Source: Bufo bufo | Taxonomy: Eukaryota > Chordata > Amphibia > Anura > Bufonidae | Assembly (NCBI RefSeq): GCF_905171765.1 | Contig: NC_053398.1 | Coordinates: forward strand, 46,902,323 to 46,966,322 | Direction of reading: 5' to 3' | DNA length: 64,000 nucleotides | In this document: one piece after another, positions 63,863 to 64,000 of the stretch | Numbering within the stretch: the first letter of the stretch is position 1 | How the letters are laid out: each line of letters starts with the position of its first letter | The notes under the pieces: generated by a model | Seen by the model: the letters and a program-made list of their open reading frames with translations, nothing else | What the model was told of the DNA's origin: nothing | Databases searched by the model: none | Position numbers and translations under genes: made by a program

Positions 63863-64000
63863 CACGATGGGGAGTGGGGGAAACTCCCCACCGTATGACG
63901 GGTAGGCGGGATATGAAACCAGGCCTAAAAGCAAGGGTAAGGGAGCGGGACAACTCCTAGCACATCCCTAATCCTCGCCCTAACTCCTAACTGCATGAGC
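63863..64000. repeat. possible second LTR start, TGTCACGATGGGG, cut by window end
   Basis: TGTCACGATGGGGAGTGGGG followed by an inverted 'GGGGAGT..ACTCCCC' hairpin. It runs off the window. Confidence 0.25.

Overview
The window is vertebrate nuclear DNA, most likely from a neobatrachian frog or toad. The organism call is inferred from repeat content: short palindromic DNA repeats ending in 'AAAGGGGTTGTCC', 'CATTTATCAAACTGG' or 'TTTCACAC' type termini, piggyBac, Tc1/mariner and hAT elements, a Tx1/L1-like LINE, CR1/L2-type LINEs, Penelope-like elements and LTR elements. No bacterial or organellar genes, rRNA, tRNA or CRISPR arrays were recognised.

One host gene is present: an interferon regulatory factor on the + strand, best matched to IRF7. 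Nine coding exons lie between 35639 and 59212. Their splice phases agree throughout and give 547 uninterrupted codons: a five-tryptophan DNA-binding domain, a long glutamine- and proline-containing linker, and most of the IRF-association domain. The last coding exon lies beyond the window. The first intron in the coding region uses a GC donor and ends in a run of 24 T.

The rest is mainly mobile DNA. 1-12.5 kb holds short palindromic repeats, two hAT-type miniature elements with target duplications, minisatellites and a perfect 34-bp hairpin. 12503-17239 is the most unusual object: a complete 4.7-kb LTR element on the minus strand, with two 1084-bp LTRs that differ at only four positions, a CATA target duplication and a primer binding site complementary to the 3' end of a serine tRNA. 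Its single 487-codon gene carries a Y-box-like cold-shock domain and a PPxY motif, and there is no pol. A solo LTR with related internal sequence lies at 19422-20535. 17.4-19.3 kb holds Penelope-like fragments in opposite orientations, one of them interrupted by a small foldback insertion. 23.6-26.5 kb is a Tx1/L1-like LINE split by a Tc1-type element.

The IRF introns hold an apparently intact DD37E Tc1 element (38826-40388), decayed Tc1 copies, a CR1 LINE fragment, and an intact 5-kb piggyBac (50636-55638) inserted into another LINE. That LINE also carries a hAT miniature element. A ~31-bp minisatellite fills 60170-61258. Beyond the genes and repeats listed, the stretches 101-908, 1191-1838, 2232-2586, 4094-5305, 9613-10926, 12151-12498, 32621-35586, 37816-38823, 47641-48017, 56400-57435, 57721-58151 and 61259-62738 showed me nothing I can assign with confidence.
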